Shown piece after piece: positions 19,728 to 29,671 of a stretch of DNA of 64,000 bases. Below the pieces are notes generated by a model. It ran no database searches and was not told where the DNA came from. It saw only the letters and a program-made list of their open reading frames with translations. The DNA comes from Brucella gallinifaecis (GTDB lineage: Bacteria > Pseudomonadota > Alphaproteobacteria > Rhizobiales > Rhizobiaceae): contig NZ_ML636807.1 in assembly GCF_006476605.1 (NCBI RefSeq), forward strand, positions 1 to 64,000, in the 5' to 3' direction. A program made the position numbers and the translations under genes. Position 1 is the stretch's first letter, and every line of letters starts with the position of its first letter.

Positions 19728-20479
19728 TTCTCATTACTTTCCCGATAGGCATAGCGATAGGCTTCCTGAAAACCAAAATGCTTGTAAAGCGCCAGCCCGG
19801 CAACATTGTCAGCCTCGATCTGAAGCCAGGCTGTTTTTGCACCCAGCGCTTTCGCCCATTTCAATGTCGAGCCGATTATGGAGCGCCCATGCCCTTTGCC
19901 ACGTGCATCGGGCAATGTGCCCACATCAAAAAGACCGGCCATAACGCCATCCTGCACGCAAAGTACATTGGAAACTGCGCGTCCGTTTTCTTCGAGGAGA
20001 AACATCCCCTTATTGGGACGAATACCATCCAGCAGTTCCGAAAAACCGGGACGAAGTTCTGGCGGACGATCATGAATGACCAAGGATGCTTCAACAAACC
20101 GGCCAATATCTTCCAGCGATACCTGCTCGCGCTCGCCCGACAGATCAAGCGCGTCAAGACTGGCAGTCATGACAATGGTTTCATCCTCACGCTTCCAGCC
20201 AAGCCCTTCGAGATAATCTTCAAGTTCAACGGGCGCCAATGGCGAAAGCCTGAAACATGGCACACGGCCATAGGCGCGAAAACGCTGTGAAACCTGCTCG
20301 ATACGCGCCGGAATATCGCGCGTATCACCCGGATCAAGTGGGTTTACGGAATTCAGACGCTTGGAAGGATGCGCCGCCGTCATGCGTATCGCCCACGTTC
20401 CGCTGTAATGCACGGATGTGGCAGGCCATGCGCGAAAACCGACGGCTTCCAGCTGGCGCACGATAGCAAGATTTGACAT
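19724..20479 (-). CDS. GNAT family N-acetyltransferase
   Basis: A 251-residue protein with a C-terminal GNAT fold: the acetyl-CoA-binding loop appears as PDARGKGHGRSIIGS near residue 195, followed by WLQIEADNVAGLALYKHFGFQEAYRYAYR, the usual end of the domain. The N-terminal half is less conserved and probably a degenerate second GNAT module. The substrate is unknown. I chose ATG 20479 over a GTG two codons upstream because GAGAGA sits at suitable spacing. It overlaps mutT and may share its promoter. Confidence 0.85.
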   Translation of the reverse strand: MSNLAIVRQLEAVGFRAWPATSVHYSGTWAIRMTAAHPSKRLNSVNPLDPGDTRDIPARIEQVSQRFRAYGRVPCFRLSPLAPVELEDYLEGLGWKREDETIVMTASLDALDLSGEREQVSLEDIGRFVEASLVIHDRPPELRPGFSELLDGIRPNKGMFLLEENGRAVSNVLCVQDGVMAGLFDVGTLPDARGKGHGRSIIGSTLKWAKALGAKTAWLQIEADNVAGLALYKHFGFQEAYRYAYRESNEK

Positions 20480-20526
20480 ATTCACACTCTCTCAAAATTC
20501 TGCCGCATGTGAGTTTCGGTGGAGTT

Positions 20527-20600
20527 GTGCGCCGAAAATAGTGATCTTCGAGAACCGGAGCGCAGAAGATCGATATTTGCAGGCCACAAGAATCCGAAAC
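20527..20600. repeat. Dispersed repeat E, short copy
   Basis: The segment GCCGAAAATAGTGAT, then GAGAACCGGAGCG and TATTTGCAGGCC, recurs in the same order at 47741-47842. GATCTTC and GAAGATC flank the GAGAACCGGAGCGC core and can pair. This copy lacks the inner GTACAT hairpin of the other. It lies between argJ and the GNAT gene, both on the reverse strand. Confidence 0.65.
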
Positions 20601-20603
20601 AAC

Positions 20604-21845
20604 TCAGCTTCTGTAATCGCCGTTAATCGCCACATATTCCTTGGTCAGATCGCAAGTCCAGACAGTTGCCTTGCCCTTGCCTATGCCCAGATCAACATGG
20701 ATCACAATATCTTCGCCCTTCATATAGGCCGAAGTCTCCTCTTCCGAATAAGCCGGATCACGTTCGCCCTGATATGCAACGCGAATATCGCCAAACCAGA
20801 TAGCCAGCAAATCACGCTCAGCCGGTTCACCCGCTTTGCCCACCGCCATGACAACACGGCCCCAGTTTGCATCTTCGCCAGCAACAGCAGTTTTAACCAG
20901 TGGAGAATTGGCAATTGAAAATGCAATTTTTTTAGCGGAAGCAGCAGATTTTGCACCTGTCACCTGCACTTCAACCATCTTGCGCGCCCCTTCACCGTCA
21001 CGCACGACCTGAAGCGCAAGCGATTTGAGAACACGGCCCAGCGCCTTCTTGAATTCGCCAAGGCGTTTATCGGAAACCTCTGTAATTTCAGGAGCACCGC
21101 GCTCTGCGGCCGATCCCGTTGCAAACAACATCAGCGTGTCAGATGTCGATGTATCACTATCAACGCTCACAGCATTAAAAGTCGAACCAACACCTTTGGA
21201 AAGCAGGCTTTGCAACACATCAGCCCTGATCGGCGCATCGGTGACGACGAAAGAAAGCATGGTCGCCATATCCGGCGCAATCATGCCTGCACCTTTCGCA
21301 ATACCATTGATCGTCACCGGAACCTGACCAAGCAGCACCGTTTCGGTCGCCACTTTCGGATAGGTATCGGTGGTCATGATCGCTTCGGCCGCTTCCGTCC
21401 AGCAATCGCCGCTGGCAGAGAGTGCCATATCATCGAGAAGCCCGGAAAACCTGGATGCATCAAGCGGCTCGCCAATCACTCCGGTAGAGGCAAGAAACAC
21501 GTCAGTCGTCTTGCAACCTATGGCCTTTGCCGCAGCTTTGGCCGTTGCTTCTGTAGCTTCGCGCCCCTTGGCGCCGGTAAAGGCATTGGCATTGCCCGAA
21601 TTGACCACGACAGCACGCGCTTTACCATGCACAAGATTCTGCCGGCACAAATCCACCGGTGCAGAAGGGCACAGCGAACGGGTGAAAACCCCAGCCGCTT
21701 CAGCAGGCTTGTCGAACACCATCAGCATAACATCGGTGCGGCCTTTATACTTGATACCGGCGGCAGCGGTTGCAATGCGCACGCCATGAATAACCGGCAT
21801 GGATGGATAATGTTTTGGAGCAAGCGGAGATATGGACGCAGACAT
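20604..21845 (-). CDS. argJ: Bifunctional glutamate N-acetyltransferase / N-acetylglutamate synthase ArgJ
   Basis: Transfers acetyl from N-acetylornithine to glutamate (and can use acetyl-CoA), recycling acetyl in arginine synthesis. The 413-residue precursor contains the self-cleavage site in [20 protein letters not shown], where the Thr becomes the N-terminal nucleophile of the beta chain, and the early [16 protein letters not shown] block. It is complete. A parvulin gene lies upstream across a hairpin terminator. argH is 20 kb away in this window. Confidence 0.96.
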   Translation of the reverse strand: MSASISPLAPKHYPSMPVIHGVRIATAAAGIKYKGRTDVMLMVFDKPAEAAGVFTRSLCPSAPVDLCRQNLVHGKARAVVVNSGNANAFTGAKGREATEATAKAAAKAIGCKTTDVFLASTGVIGEPLDASRFSGLLDDMALSASGDCWTEAAEAIMTTDTYPKVATETVLLGQVPVTINGIAKGAGMIAPDMATMLSFVVTDAPIRADVLQSLLSKGVGSTFNAVSVDSDTSTSDTLMLFATGSAAERGAPEITEVSDKRLGEFKKALGRVLKSLALQVVRDGEGARKMVEVQVTGAKSAASAKKIAFSIANSPLVKTAVAGEDANWGRVVMAVGKAGEPAERDLLAIWFGDIRVAYQGERDPAYSEEETSAYMKGEDIVIHVDLGIGKGKATVWTCDLTKEYVAINGDYRS

Positions 21846-21929
21846 GATTGCCTCTGAGGAGATGCGATTTGATTCTGCAGCATTGGAAAGGTTTGCTGCA
21901 TAAAATCAAGCTATAAGTAAAATCCGGAC

Positions 21930-21963
21930 AAAAAAACGCCCCGGAAATCCGGGGCGTTTTTTA
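21930..21963. terminator. Bidirectional terminator downstream of the parvulin gene
   Basis: Strong hairpin: AACGCCCCGG, loop AAAT, CCGGGGCGTT, with A and T runs on either side. It follows the parvulin stop (21974, reverse strand) by about ten bases and precedes the argJ start region. Confidence 0.9.
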
Positions 21964-21973
21964 AATTGAAAAT

Positions 21974-22942
21974 CTACTGTTGCGGCTGTGCTGCGGCTGG
22001 TGCATCGCCATTTTCAGCCGCTTCTTGCGCAGCAGCTGCTTCCTTCATCGCCTTATCGACGGCAGGATCCTTATAGTCGATCTTGAGCCCATCGCGCAGC
22101 TTCTTGACTGCCTCGACATAACGCTCACGCATGATGATCGAGCGAATCTGATCAGAGACCTGATCAAATGCCGGCGGCTGCTTGGTGCGGCGATCTTCCA
22201 GCTGGATGACATGGAAACCAAACTGTGTCTGAACCGGTTCCTTGGTATATTCACCCGGCTTCAGCGCAAAAGCGGCCTTTTCAAACTCAGGAACCATCTG
22301 ACCTTCGCCAAAATAACCAAGATCACCACCATTGGCAGCAGTGCCATCGGTCGAGCTTTCCTTGGCAAGATCTTCAAACTTGGCGCCGCCTTCAAGCTTC
22401 TTGATAATGGCTTGCGCTTCTTCCTTGGTCTTCACAAGAATATGACGCGCACGCACTTCCGTCTGTGGAGGAATGGCTGCAATTTCCTTGTCATAACGCG
22501 CACGGACATCAGCATCGGAAATCTTGTCGACAACCTGATCCTTGAAATATTCATTATGCAGAGCGCGTTCACGCAAAAATTCCATACGGCTCTTGAAATC
22601 GTCGGTCTGATCGAGCTTTTCTTTGGTTGCAGCACCGGCCATTGCCTTGATATCAATGAGCGCGGCAAGAGCGGCCAGACGGCGCTGTTCGGCAGGAAGG
22701 CGTGCAAATTGCGGATCAAGGTCGCCTGCGGCCTGATCGACTTCACCAACCGTAATATCCTTGCCGTCAACAGTCGCAAGAACCTTCGCCGGATCTTCGG
22801 ACGCAGCGGCTGATGCGGCTGCTTCAGCAGGCTTGGCTGCATCCTGCGCAAAGACAGCCGAACTGCTGAAACCAGCAAGCGCAACCGAAGTTGCAAGAAT
22901 GGCAAATGCCTTGCGATAAGGGGCTTTGAGAATGGCTTTCAT
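21974..22942 (-). CDS. Periplasmic parvulin-type peptidyl-prolyl isomerase
   Basis: A 322-residue PpiC/PrsA/SurA-like foldase. It has a signal peptide (AFAILATSVALAGFSSSAVFAQDA), an alpha-helical chaperone-like region with SurA_N features, a rotamase domain at about 145-235 (VRARHILVKTKEEAQAIIKK, GGDLGYFGEGQMVPEFEKA, QTQFGFHVIQLEDRR) and an Ala/Gln-rich tail. It should help outer-membrane or periplasmic proteins fold after SecA-driven export; secA is the divergent neighbour. Confidence 0.92.
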   Translation of the reverse strand: MKAILKAPYRKAFAILATSVALAGFSSSAVFAQDAAKPAEAAASAAASEDPAKVLATVDGKDITVGEVDQAAGDLDPQFARLPAEQRRLAALAALIDIKAMAGAATKEKLDQTDDFKSRMEFLRERALHNEYFKDQVVDKISDADVRARYDKEIAAIPPQTEVRARHILVKTKEEAQAIIKKLEGGAKFEDLAKESSTDGTAANGGDLGYFGEGQMVPEFEKAAFALKPGEYTKEPVQTQFGFHVIQLEDRRTKQPPAFDQVSDQIRSIIMRERYVEAVKKLRDGLKIDYKDPAVDKAMKEAAAAQEAAENGDAPAAAQPQQ

Positions 22943-23362
22943 ATGGGATTCTCTCCTTCGAGACCGCCTACCGGCCCCATGAATGCGGCAGAATTTGGCC
23001 CGGACCCACTATTGTCCATTAGAAAAGACAACAGTTCCGACCTTTTGTACAGCGTTGACATCGCTTCAAGCCCCTCTTATCTGTCCTTCAGCTTGACGTC
23101 CAGTAAGCGACCGGGGAATTGCGTTAAAAATGCGCCGTAACGGGCAGCTTTTACAGCGTAGTTTTCTTGCATTTGTATCAATACGCGTGAATAAAGCATT
23201 CGACAAAGCATTCTCGGCAAAAGTGCGAAGCGGTTTTGTGTTCGAAAATGCAATAAATAAAGTGTTAGCGCCTTTCGAAAACTTCACGGAAATTTCAGTG
23301 AATTCGAAAAGTGCTATGACGCCGGAAGCGCTTCCGGCTGAACGGACAGGAAAGGACCAGGA
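22943..23362. other. Divergent regulatory region between the parvulin gene and secA
   Basis: About 420 bases without a supported gene, holding divergent promoters. A perfect 18-base palindrome, GCCGGAAGCGCTTCCGGC (23321-23338), sits in the probable secA leader 24 bases before the start codon. Short frames here have no good binding site. Confidence 0.5.
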
Positions 23363-26083
23363 ATGGTCAGCTTTGGCGGCCTCGCCCGCAAGATATTCGG
23401 TTCATCCAACGACCGCCGCGTGAAATCGCTGCGTGCTCGTGCGGAACAGATTACTGCGCTTGAGAAGAATTACGAAGCCCTTACTGACGAACAGCTTCAA
23501 GCTAAAACCGCGGAATTCCGCGCTGCGCTTGCTGGTGGTGCAAAACTCGACGCATTGCTCCCGGATGCTTTTGCAACCGCGCGTGAAGCGGCCAGGCGCG
23601 TGCTTGGCATGCGTCCCTTTGACGTGCAGCTGATCGGCGGCATGGTGCTGCATGAGCGCGGCATCGCTGAAATGCGCACCGGTGAAGGCAAGACGCTGAT
23701 GGCGACCTTGCCTGTCTACCTCAATGCGCTTGAAGGCAAGGGCGTGCATGTGGTGACGGTCAATGATTACCTTGCCACCCGCGACGCCGAAACCATGGGC
23801 AAGCTTTATAACTTCCTTGGGCTAAGTGTGGGCGTGATCAAGCATGGTCTTGATGATGATGAGCGTCAGGCTGCCTATGCCTGCGACATTACCTATGCCA
23901 CCAATAACGAGCTTGGCTTCGATTATCTGCGCGATAATATGAAATATGAGCGCGGTCAGATGGTTCAGCGCGGTCACAACTATGCCATCGTCGATGAAGT
24001 GGACTCGATCCTCATTGACGAAGCCCGCACACCGCTGATCATTTCCGGCCCTCTCGAAGATCGCTCGGACTTCTACAACCTCATTGACACTTTCATTCCG
24101 GCCCTTGAGCCTGAAGATTATGAAATTGATGAGAAGCAGAAAACCGCGATTTTCACTGAAATCGGCACCGAAAAAGTTGAGCAGCTTCTGGAAGCTGCCG
24201 GACACCTCAAGGGTGAAAGCCTATACGACATCGAAAATGTCTCGGTCGTTCACCACCTCAACAATGCCCTTCGTGCGCATAAGCTGTTCCAGCGCGACAA
24301 GGACTATATCGTCCGCAACGATGAAATTGTTATCATCGACGAATTCACCGGACGCATGATGCCGGGCCGCCGTTTTTCGGAAGGTCTGCATCAGGCGCTC
24401 GAAGCCAAGGAACAAGTGACAATCCAGCCTGAAAACCAGACCCTGGCTTCGATCACCTTCCAGAACTATTTCCGCATGTATACCAAGCTTTCCGGCATGA
24501 CCGGCACGGCTGCTACCGAAGCGGAAGAATTCGGCAATATTTACGGTCTGGAAGTTCTTGAGATTCCGACCAATCTGCCCGTCAAGCGTATTGATGAAGA
24601 CGATGAAGTCTATCGTACGGTTGAAGAAAAATACAAAGCTATTGTACGCGATATTCGTGCTTCGCATGAAAAGGGGCAGCCTGTTCTCGTCGGCACAACA
24701 TCGATTGAAAAATCGGAAATGCTGGCAGAGCGTCTTCGTAAAGAAGGCATCAAGGATTTTCAGGTTCTCAATGCCCGTTATCACGAACAGGAAGCCTTTA
24801 TCATCGCTCAGGCCGGTGTTCCGGGTGCTGTAACCATCGCCACCAACATGGCCGGTCGCGGTACGGATATTCAGCTCGGCGGCAATCTTGAAATGCGCAT
24901 TCAGGAAGAACTTTCGGATGTGCCGGAAGGTGCTGAACGTGATGCAAAAATCGCCGCGATCAAGGCTGATATTGCGAAGCTGAAAGAAAAGGCTCTCGCT
25001 GCCGGCGGTCTTTACGTTCTCGCCACCGAGCGTCACGAAAGCCGCCGTATCGATAACCAGCTGCGTGGTCGTTCCGGCCGTCAGGGCGATCCGGGGCGTT
25101 CGAAATTCTTCCTGTCCCTTCAGGATGATCTGATGCGCATCTTCGGCTCTGACCGCATGGACGGCATGTTGCAGAAGCTGGGCCTCAAGGAAGACGAAGC
25201 CATCGTCCATCCATGGATCAACAAGGCGCTTGAAAAGGCGCAGACCAAGGTTGAAGCACGCAACTTCGAAATCCGTAAAAACCTGCTTAAATATGACGAT
25301 GTGATGAATGATCAGCGTAAGGTGATCTTCGAGCAGCGCCTTGAAATCATGGATGAAGAAGACCTGACCGATATCGTGAGCGAAATGCGTCACGAAGTGA
25401 TCGAGGATATGGTTGCGCTTCGTATTCCAAAAGATGCCTATGCTGAAAAATGGGAAATTGCCGCCCTCAAGGACGACGTTCTCACCAAGCTTAACCTTGT
25501 ATTGCCAATCGATGAATGGGCCAAGGAAGAAGGCATCGCAGAAGAAGAGTTTGAAGCGCGTATCAAGGAAGCCGCCGATAAGGCTGCGGCTGAAAAGGCA
25601 GAACGCTTTGGGCCGCAGATCATGACTTATATCGAAAAGTCGGTGATCATGCAGTCACTCGATAACCTGTGGCGCGAACATCTGGTCAATCTCGACCATC
25701 TTCGTTCGGTTGTTGGTTTCCGTGGCTATGCTCAGCGTGATCCACTCAACGAATATAAGACGGAAGGCTTTGAGCTGTTCCAGGCGCTGCTTGCAAACCT
25801 GCGCGAAGTGGTCATTACGCAGCTCATGCGTGTTGAAATCGTTCGTGAAGCTCCCCCTGAACCAGAGCTTCCTCCAATGACTGGTGTCCACATCGACAAA
25901 ACCACTGGCGAAAACGACTTTGACGAGAATGCATGGGCTGAACATCAGCATGATGAGCGCATCATTCCAGCTTCAGAGCGCGATGCCACGGACCCAAGAA
26001 CATGGGGCAAGGTGAGCCGCAACGAATCCTGCCCCTGCGGTTCCGGCAAAAAATACAAACATTGCCACGGCGCATTCGACTAA
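23363..26083 (+). CDS. secA: Preprotein translocase ATPase SecA
   Basis: Motor that drives unfolded preproteins through SecYEG. The 906-residue protein is complete: Walker [13 protein letters not shown] near residue 105, [16 protein letters not shown], the TGTA motif, [14 protein letters not shown], the [18 protein letters not shown] block, and the C-terminal zinc-binding [17 protein letters not shown] tail that contacts SecB. The ATG is preceded by AGGAAAGGACCAGGA. A hairpin terminator follows. Confidence 0.98.
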   Translation: MVSFGGLARKIFGSSNDRRVKSLRARAEQITALEKNYEALTDEQLQAKTAEFRAALAGGAKLDALLPDAFATAREAARRVLGMRPFDVQLIGGMVLHERGIAEMRTGEGKTLMATLPVYLNALEGKGVHVVTVNDYLATRDAETMGKLYNFLGLSVGVIKHGLDDDERQAAYACDITYATNNELGFDYLRDNMKYERGQMVQRGHNYAIVDEVDSILIDEARTPLIISGPLEDRSDFYNLIDTFIPALEPEDYEIDEKQKTAIFTEIGTEKVEQLLEAAGHLKGESLYDIENVSVVHHLNNALRAHKLFQRDKDYIVRNDEIVIIDEFTGRMMPGRRFSEGLHQALEAKEQVTIQPENQTLASITFQNYFRMYTKLSGMTGTAATEAEEFGNIYGLEVLEIPTNLPVKRIDEDDEVYRTVEEKYKAIVRDIRASHEKGQPVLVGTTSIEKSEMLAERLRKEGIKDFQVLNARYHEQEAFIIAQAGVPGAVTIATNMAGRGTDIQLGGNLEMRIQEELSDVPEGAERDAKIAAIKADIAKLKEKALAAGGLYVLATERHESRRIDNQLRGRSGRQGDPGRSKFFLSLQDDLMRIFGSDRMDGMLQKLGLKEDEAIVHPWINKALEKAQTKVEARNFEIRKNLLKYDDVMNDQRKVIFEQRLEIMDEEDLTDIVSEMRHEVIEDMVALRIPKDAYAEKWEIAALKDDVLTKLNLVLPIDEWAKEEGIAEEEFEARIKEAADKAAAEKAERFGPQIMTYIEKSVIMQSLDNLWREHLVNLDHLRSVVGFRGYAQRDPLNEYKTEGFELFQALLANLREVVITQLMRVEIVREAPPEPELPPMTGVHIDKTTGENDFDENAWAEHQHDERIIPASERDATDPRTWGKVSRNESCPCGSGKKYKHCHGAFD

Positions 26084-26110
26084 GCGCTGAAGACAATCAG
26101 ACATTATATA

Positions 26111-26136
26111 AAACCCGGCGCAATCGCCGGGTTTTT
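26111..26136 (+). terminator. secA terminator
   Basis: Hairpin AAACCCGGCG / CGCCGGGTTT with loop CAAT and a TTTTTATTT tail, 28 bases after the secA stop. Confidence 0.9.
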
Positions 26137-26151
26137 ATTTCTCGCATATCA

Positions 26152-26177
26152 CCCAAAACCGGTTCCCGCTTTTTGGG
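26152..26177. repeat. Short palindromic repeat (AACCGGTT core)
   Basis: CCCAAAA and TTTTGGG flank CCGGTTCCCGCT. The reverse complement is nearly identical to the palindrome at 59595-59619. It belongs to the small dispersed palindromes common in Rhizobiales genomes. Confidence 0.7.
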
Positions 26178-26183
26178 GCACGT

Positions 26184-26722
26184 GTGTTTTTTGAACAAGA
26201 TAAATGGCAACGCGCTGTAGTGCGGCGCAAAACTTCCACATTATTGTATGTGAGTGAAAGCTCATATATTTAGAAACTAATTACCATTACTTTGAATTTG
26301 GGCTCACTTTAACAGAAGAAGCCATTTCTTTTTACCTTTTTAAAGAACTCACATCTAAGGATCAGCCAGTGCATGTCGGCCAAACCGGATGCACATAAAT
26401 GAAGATCCATAAGAAGATCATAGAAATAGCGGTTTCTTGATAAAGACCGCATCAGACAGGGTATGTAACGCGTGCGTTTTTGTTCAGCAAAAGCAGCGAA
26501 CCGGATTGTTCCCGGCAGTTTCGCAACCAAACCGGCTTCTGTAACAGAGCGGGTTAATGCGGCATTGCCGGGAACAACCCCACACACAAATACACGACAC
26601 GCATTACAGTTCATCTTTCCTTCTTCTGGACTGATGAAAGCAGCATTCTCATCCATGTTCATTCGGGTTCGTCACAACGCCCCATCAGACGTTTTCAGCA
26701 AAACTTCCCGGGAGATTGCATA
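26184..26722. other. Long spacer with a nested inverted repeat
   Basis: About 540 bases without a supported gene. Open frames run on both strands at 26309-26662 and 26472-26723 but overlap each other and show no recognisable domain. Twelve-base arms TTGTTCCCGGCA (26506-26517) and TGCCGGGAACAA (26566-26577) are perfectly complementary, and the 48 bases between them contain further pairing segments (AACC with GGTT, GCTTCTG with CAGAGC). A structured RNA or regulatory leader for the next gene is possible. Confidence 0.45.
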
Positions 26723-28009
26723 ATGGCCGCGAAACCTTTGCTTGAAGAATCGGCAGGAGGACATACTGCCCGCATCATTTCACAGCTCTCCGAAAATGTT
26801 GCGCAGACAGATACCGCCAAAAGACTGGAGGAAAGCCTCACCAGCCGTGATATTCCGCGCAAACTCGCCATCTATGGTGCCGCTGCCGGTTTTGAACTGC
26901 GCGACGAGCTTGACCACTTAAGCAATCGGACGATTGAACCCAACATCTTCTTTAATGCACGCTTCCTTGCGCCTGCAATGCCACGCCTTGAAGATCGTGA
27001 AGTGCGCTTCATGGTGATGCGTGATGAAAACGAACTTCGCAGCCGCCTGCGCTTCGTCATGCCTTACACGATTGAACGTCCCGGCCTGCCCCTCTCATCC
27101 CCCGTCATTCGTGCATGGGCTACACCTTTTGGGCCGCAGGGCACCCCGCTCATAGATCATGATGACCCCGTTGGCGTTATTGAAGACCTGTTCGATATTC
27201 TCGCCCGCGATCACATCAAAATGCCTGAAGTGCTGGTGCTTCCGGAAATGCGGGCCAACGGCCCGGCGGCAAAACTGTTTCGCTCGGTCGCACTCAGCAG
27301 GCAACTCCCTATTGTTTCCATCGAGCAAAAAGAACGGCCATTTCTTGAAAGCAAACTGGACCCGGAAACCTATCTCAAACAAGCCATCGGGTCACATCAT
27401 CGTCGCGAATATAACCGCCTGTGGCGTCGCCTTTCTGAAAAGGGTGAACTAAAACACCGCATTGCCCGCACGCCCGATGAAGTTCGTTTTGTGTTCGAAT
27501 ATTTTCTGACACTGGAAGCAAGCGGCTGGAAGGGTCGCCGCGGCACGGCCATGGCAGTTGACCGCTTCCGTGCCGCCTTTGCACGCGAAGCGATCAACAA
27601 TCTTGCCGAACGCGACTGTGTGCGCATTCATACTCTTGAACTTGATAACCGCATCATTGCTATCCTGATTGTTTTCACAGTTTCCGGCGAAGCATGGACA
27701 TGGAAAACTGCCTATGATGAGGTACTAAAGGCTTATTCACCCGGCGCTCTGCTGATGGTCGAGGTCGTCAAGAACCACCTTGAGGACACCAATATTACCC
27801 GAACGGATTCCTGTGCAGTGCCGGATCATCCAGTGATGTCAAGGCTGTTTAAAGAACGCGAAACCATCGAAACCCTCGTAATCGGACTTTATCCCGGAGC
27901 AGATAAACAGGTACGTCAGGCGGCATCACAAATTCACCTTTATCAACGTACGCGCAATCTGAGCCGTATCATTCGCAATCGTATCCGCAATTTTACGGAG
28001 CATAAATAA
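26723..28009 (+). CDS. CelD/BioF2-like GNAT-fold acetyltransferase domain protein
   Basis: A 428-residue soluble protein whose C-terminal half resembles the Acetyltransf_6 (CelD/FemAB-like) fold: YLKQAIGSHHRREYNRLWRRL, FLTLEASGWKGRRGTAM, then WTWKTAYDEVLKAYSPGALLM near residue 330. These phrases are typical of proteins that acylate polysaccharides or aminoacylate precursors, but the substrate is unknown. The N-terminal FFNARFLAPAM motif also fits the family. GGGAGA precedes the ATG. A single end of the MITE-like repeat lies 12 bases past its stop. Confidence 0.8.
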   Translation: MAAKPLLEESAGGHTARIISQLSENVAQTDTAKRLEESLTSRDIPRKLAIYGAAAGFELRDELDHLSNRTIEPNIFFNARFLAPAMPRLEDREVRFMVMRDENELRSRLRFVMPYTIERPGLPLSSPVIRAWATPFGPQGTPLIDHDDPVGVIEDLFDILARDHIKMPEVLVLPEMRANGPAAKLFRSVALSRQLPIVSIEQKERPFLESKLDPETYLKQAIGSHHRREYNRLWRRLSEKGELKHRIARTPDEVRFVFEYFLTLEASGWKGRRGTAMAVDRFRAAFAREAINNLAERDCVRIHTLELDNRIIAILIVFTVSGEAWTWKTAYDEVLKAYSPGALLMVEVVKNHLEDTNITRTDSCAVPDHPVMSRLFKERETIETLVIGLYPGADKQVRQAASQIHLYQRTRNLSRIIRNRIRNFTEHK

Positions 28010-28283
28010 AACTGGCTTTCTTAGGGTCCTGACCGTAGAGCATGATCCGATCGGAGTGAAACGCGCTTTAAAGCAAAATTAAAAACAATTATTTGAGAAA
28101 TTTAAAAACATATGCTATATTTTTTCGTGGGAGAGCGCCTGAAATATAATATTGCAGGCAATAATGAGGGTCTTAACAAGTTGCTTCCTGTTTTACTAAA
28201 GCAACTATAAATGGATTTATTATTTCGACCTTCTTTGCCGATTGACAAAATCCAACGCGCCTCCCTTGGGAAGGAGATGCGCT
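28010..28283. other. AT-rich spacer upstream of the small membrane protein
   Basis: Starts with a repeat-end remnant and AGCATGATCCG/GTGAAACGCG sequence like other Rhizobiales palindromes, then about 200 AT-rich bases. GTTGCTT (28180s) and AAGCAAC can pair just before the small gene. No other gene is supported. Confidence 0.4.
28024..28037. repeat. Possible solo end of the MITE-like element
   Basis: GGGTCCTGACCGTA matches the last 14 bases of the element's right end with one mismatch, flanked by TA. The remaining element is absent. It could be a footprint or chance similarity. Confidence 0.4.
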
Positions 28284-28388
28284 ATGTTGGAATATCTCTC
28301 TTATTTAAAGACTATTGACATAATTGTTCTTGGCCTGATCTGTTTTCTTGTGTTCTGGAACATTATAGAATTCAGACTGCGCCGGTGA
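28284..28388 (+). CDS. Small membrane protein, 34 residues
   Basis: A short frame beginning MLEYLSYLKTIDIIVLGLIC. After a short polar start, residues 11-29 form one hydrophobic span, and the end FRLRR is basic, which would place the C-terminus in the cytoplasm. A near-ideal binding site, AAGGAG, lies seven bases before the ATG, better than most annotated genes here. It is too short for standard gene finders. I do not recognise it. A second overlapping frame at 28211-28318 lacks a binding site. A promoter or terminator cannot be assigned with confidence. Confidence 0.55.
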   Translation: MLEYLSYLKTIDIIVLGLICFLVFWNIIEFRLRR

Positions 28389-28502
28389 ATTTGCTTGATT
28401 AGACCACAATATCAAAACGGCGTGCATTCTGAAGGGTTCGCAGATGCACGCACATAATGCCTCGTATAAAAAATCCTCCTTGCCTACCGGCCATGAGATT
28501 GC

Positions 28503-28530
28503 GCTTGATTGAAACTATAATCAATCAAGC
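28503..28530. repeat. Inverted repeat upstream of tRNA-Leu
   Basis: GCTTGATTG and CAATCAAGC, perfectly complementary over nine bases with a ten-base AT-rich loop. Could end the transcript of the small gene or be an operator for the tRNA promoter region. Confidence 0.4.
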
Positions 28531-28623
28531 CGTTCAAGAGCGATTGACCTTATTTCGTTTAGTCGGTATATCCCTCTCCGCTGTCCATTTGTGGACCATA
28601 CTAAACTGCTTTGTCAGTCATGT

Positions 28624-28708
28624 GCGGGTGTGGTGGAACTGGTAGACGCGCCGGACTCAAAATCCGGTTCCGAAAGGAGTGTCGGTTCGATTCCGACCAC
28701 CCGCACCA
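28624..28708 (+). tRNA. tRNA-Leu (anticodon CAA)
   Basis: An 85-base gene including an encoded CCA. Acceptor arms GCGGGTG and CACCCGC pair, the anticodon stem CCGGA/TCCGG encloses loop CTCAAAA giving anticodon CAA for UUG, there is a long variable arm (CCGAAAGGAGTGTCGG region) typical of a class II leucine tRNA, and the T loop is GGTTCGATTCC. No integrase or duplicated tRNA end is visible nearby. Confidence 0.95.
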
Positions 28709-28897
28709 TCTTTCCTTGCAATTACTTTTAAACAATAAATTAGCCTTGGCGATCATAGGCGCGTGTCCCTTGTACTAAGACCCCATTGCGCTAATATCAC
28801 GACCAGCTAAATCAACTGAGAAACCTGCGGCAATCACCTGTCCTTCCCCATCACATCACGTGATGAGGTTAACCCCGCGATTGCGCTAGAGCCTATA

Positions 28898-29347
28898 TTA
28901 TTTAACCACCAGAACGGGCACTTTGCTGAAGGAAAGCACTTCTGCGGCCTGACTGCCAAGCAGCAATTTATTAACACCACGACGACCATGCGACGCAATC
29001 ACGATCAGATCGCTACCGGTTTTTTCAGCAGCTTCGATAATTCCCTGCGCTGGCGACTGGTTCTCAATATGTAAAGTTTCAGCATCAACGCCCGCAGCTT
29101 CGGCTTTTGCCTTTGCTGTTTTAAGCAGATCAGATGCAGCTTTGGTGATCGCCTCCCGATATTCCTGAAAGGCAGCGGGGCTGGAGGCCCATTCGGCGGC
29201 CACAACAATACCATAAGAGGGCAAAACCTCCGTGACAGAAACCAGCACCACTCTGGAGCCAAGCTGTTTGGCCAGCGCCACGCCCTGTTCAAGCCCCTTA
29301 TCAGAAAGCTCAGATCCATCCGTTGCAATCAAAATAGTTTTATACAT
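28898..29347 (-). CDS. Universal stress protein (UspA family)
   Basis: A 149-residue single-domain Usp. It begins MYKTILIATDGSELSDKGL, and ends with the ATP-binding signature ASHGRRGVNKLLLGSQAAEVL (G-x2-G-x9-G-S/T pattern) and VPVLVVK, so it is of the nucleotide-binding class. The open frame extends 11 codons upstream, but GGAGG stands before 29347. Such proteins support survival in stress and stationary phase; a specific role cannot be assigned. Confidence 0.93.
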   Translation of the reverse strand: MYKTILIATDGSELSDKGLEQGVALAKQLGSRVVLVSVTEVLPSYGIVVAAEWASSPAAFQEYREAITKAASDLLKTAKAKAEAAGVDAETLHIENQSPAQGIIEAAEKTGSDLIVIASHGRRGVNKLLLGSQAAEVLSFSKVPVLVVK

Positions 29348-29671
29348 AGCCCAAACCTCCAGTTTGTGATCACGATCCAACCATATTCACATCTATGAAT
29401 ATGAACATTGATAAGGATCAATCAGGCAGAAATGCTAAAAGAAACAATTATCTTATCGGAAGAGACAGAAAAATATTTGAAGTTAACGCATGAGCATTTT
29501 GCATGCCCATGACTATCCGCATCAGCAGCACTCTAATGAGTGAAATATAATTCTTGATAATTGAATTTTTAAGAAAATAATTCCAAAATATAAACAGAAC
29601 ACGCACAGGGCCAGCTATGCTTTTGCGCTATTTCCTCCTAAAATCCATTTCAAACATAAGGAGATTATTCC
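29348..29671. other. Divergent promoter region of uspA-like gene and cysK
   Basis: About 320 AT-rich bases with no supported gene, containing the divergent promoters. TAAGGAGATT stands before cysK. Confidence 0.5.

Noticed and set aside
26309-26662. Reverse-strand frame of 117 codons upstream of the CelD-like gene
   Set aside because: It overlaps another open frame on the opposite strand, has no domain and spans the nested inverted repeat. Coding is not supported.
26472-26723. Forward frame whose stop overlaps the start of the CelD-like gene
   Set aside because: The TAATG overlap looked like translational coupling, but the product lacks a domain and the frame runs through the inverted repeat. 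I left it out for lack of support.
28457-28645. Frame of 62 codons leading into tRNA-Leu
   Set aside because: It ends inside the tRNA and has no recognisable domain or binding site.
28624-28708. tRNA-Leu as an integration site for a genomic island
   Set aside because: There is no integrase and no duplicated 3' tRNA end nearby.
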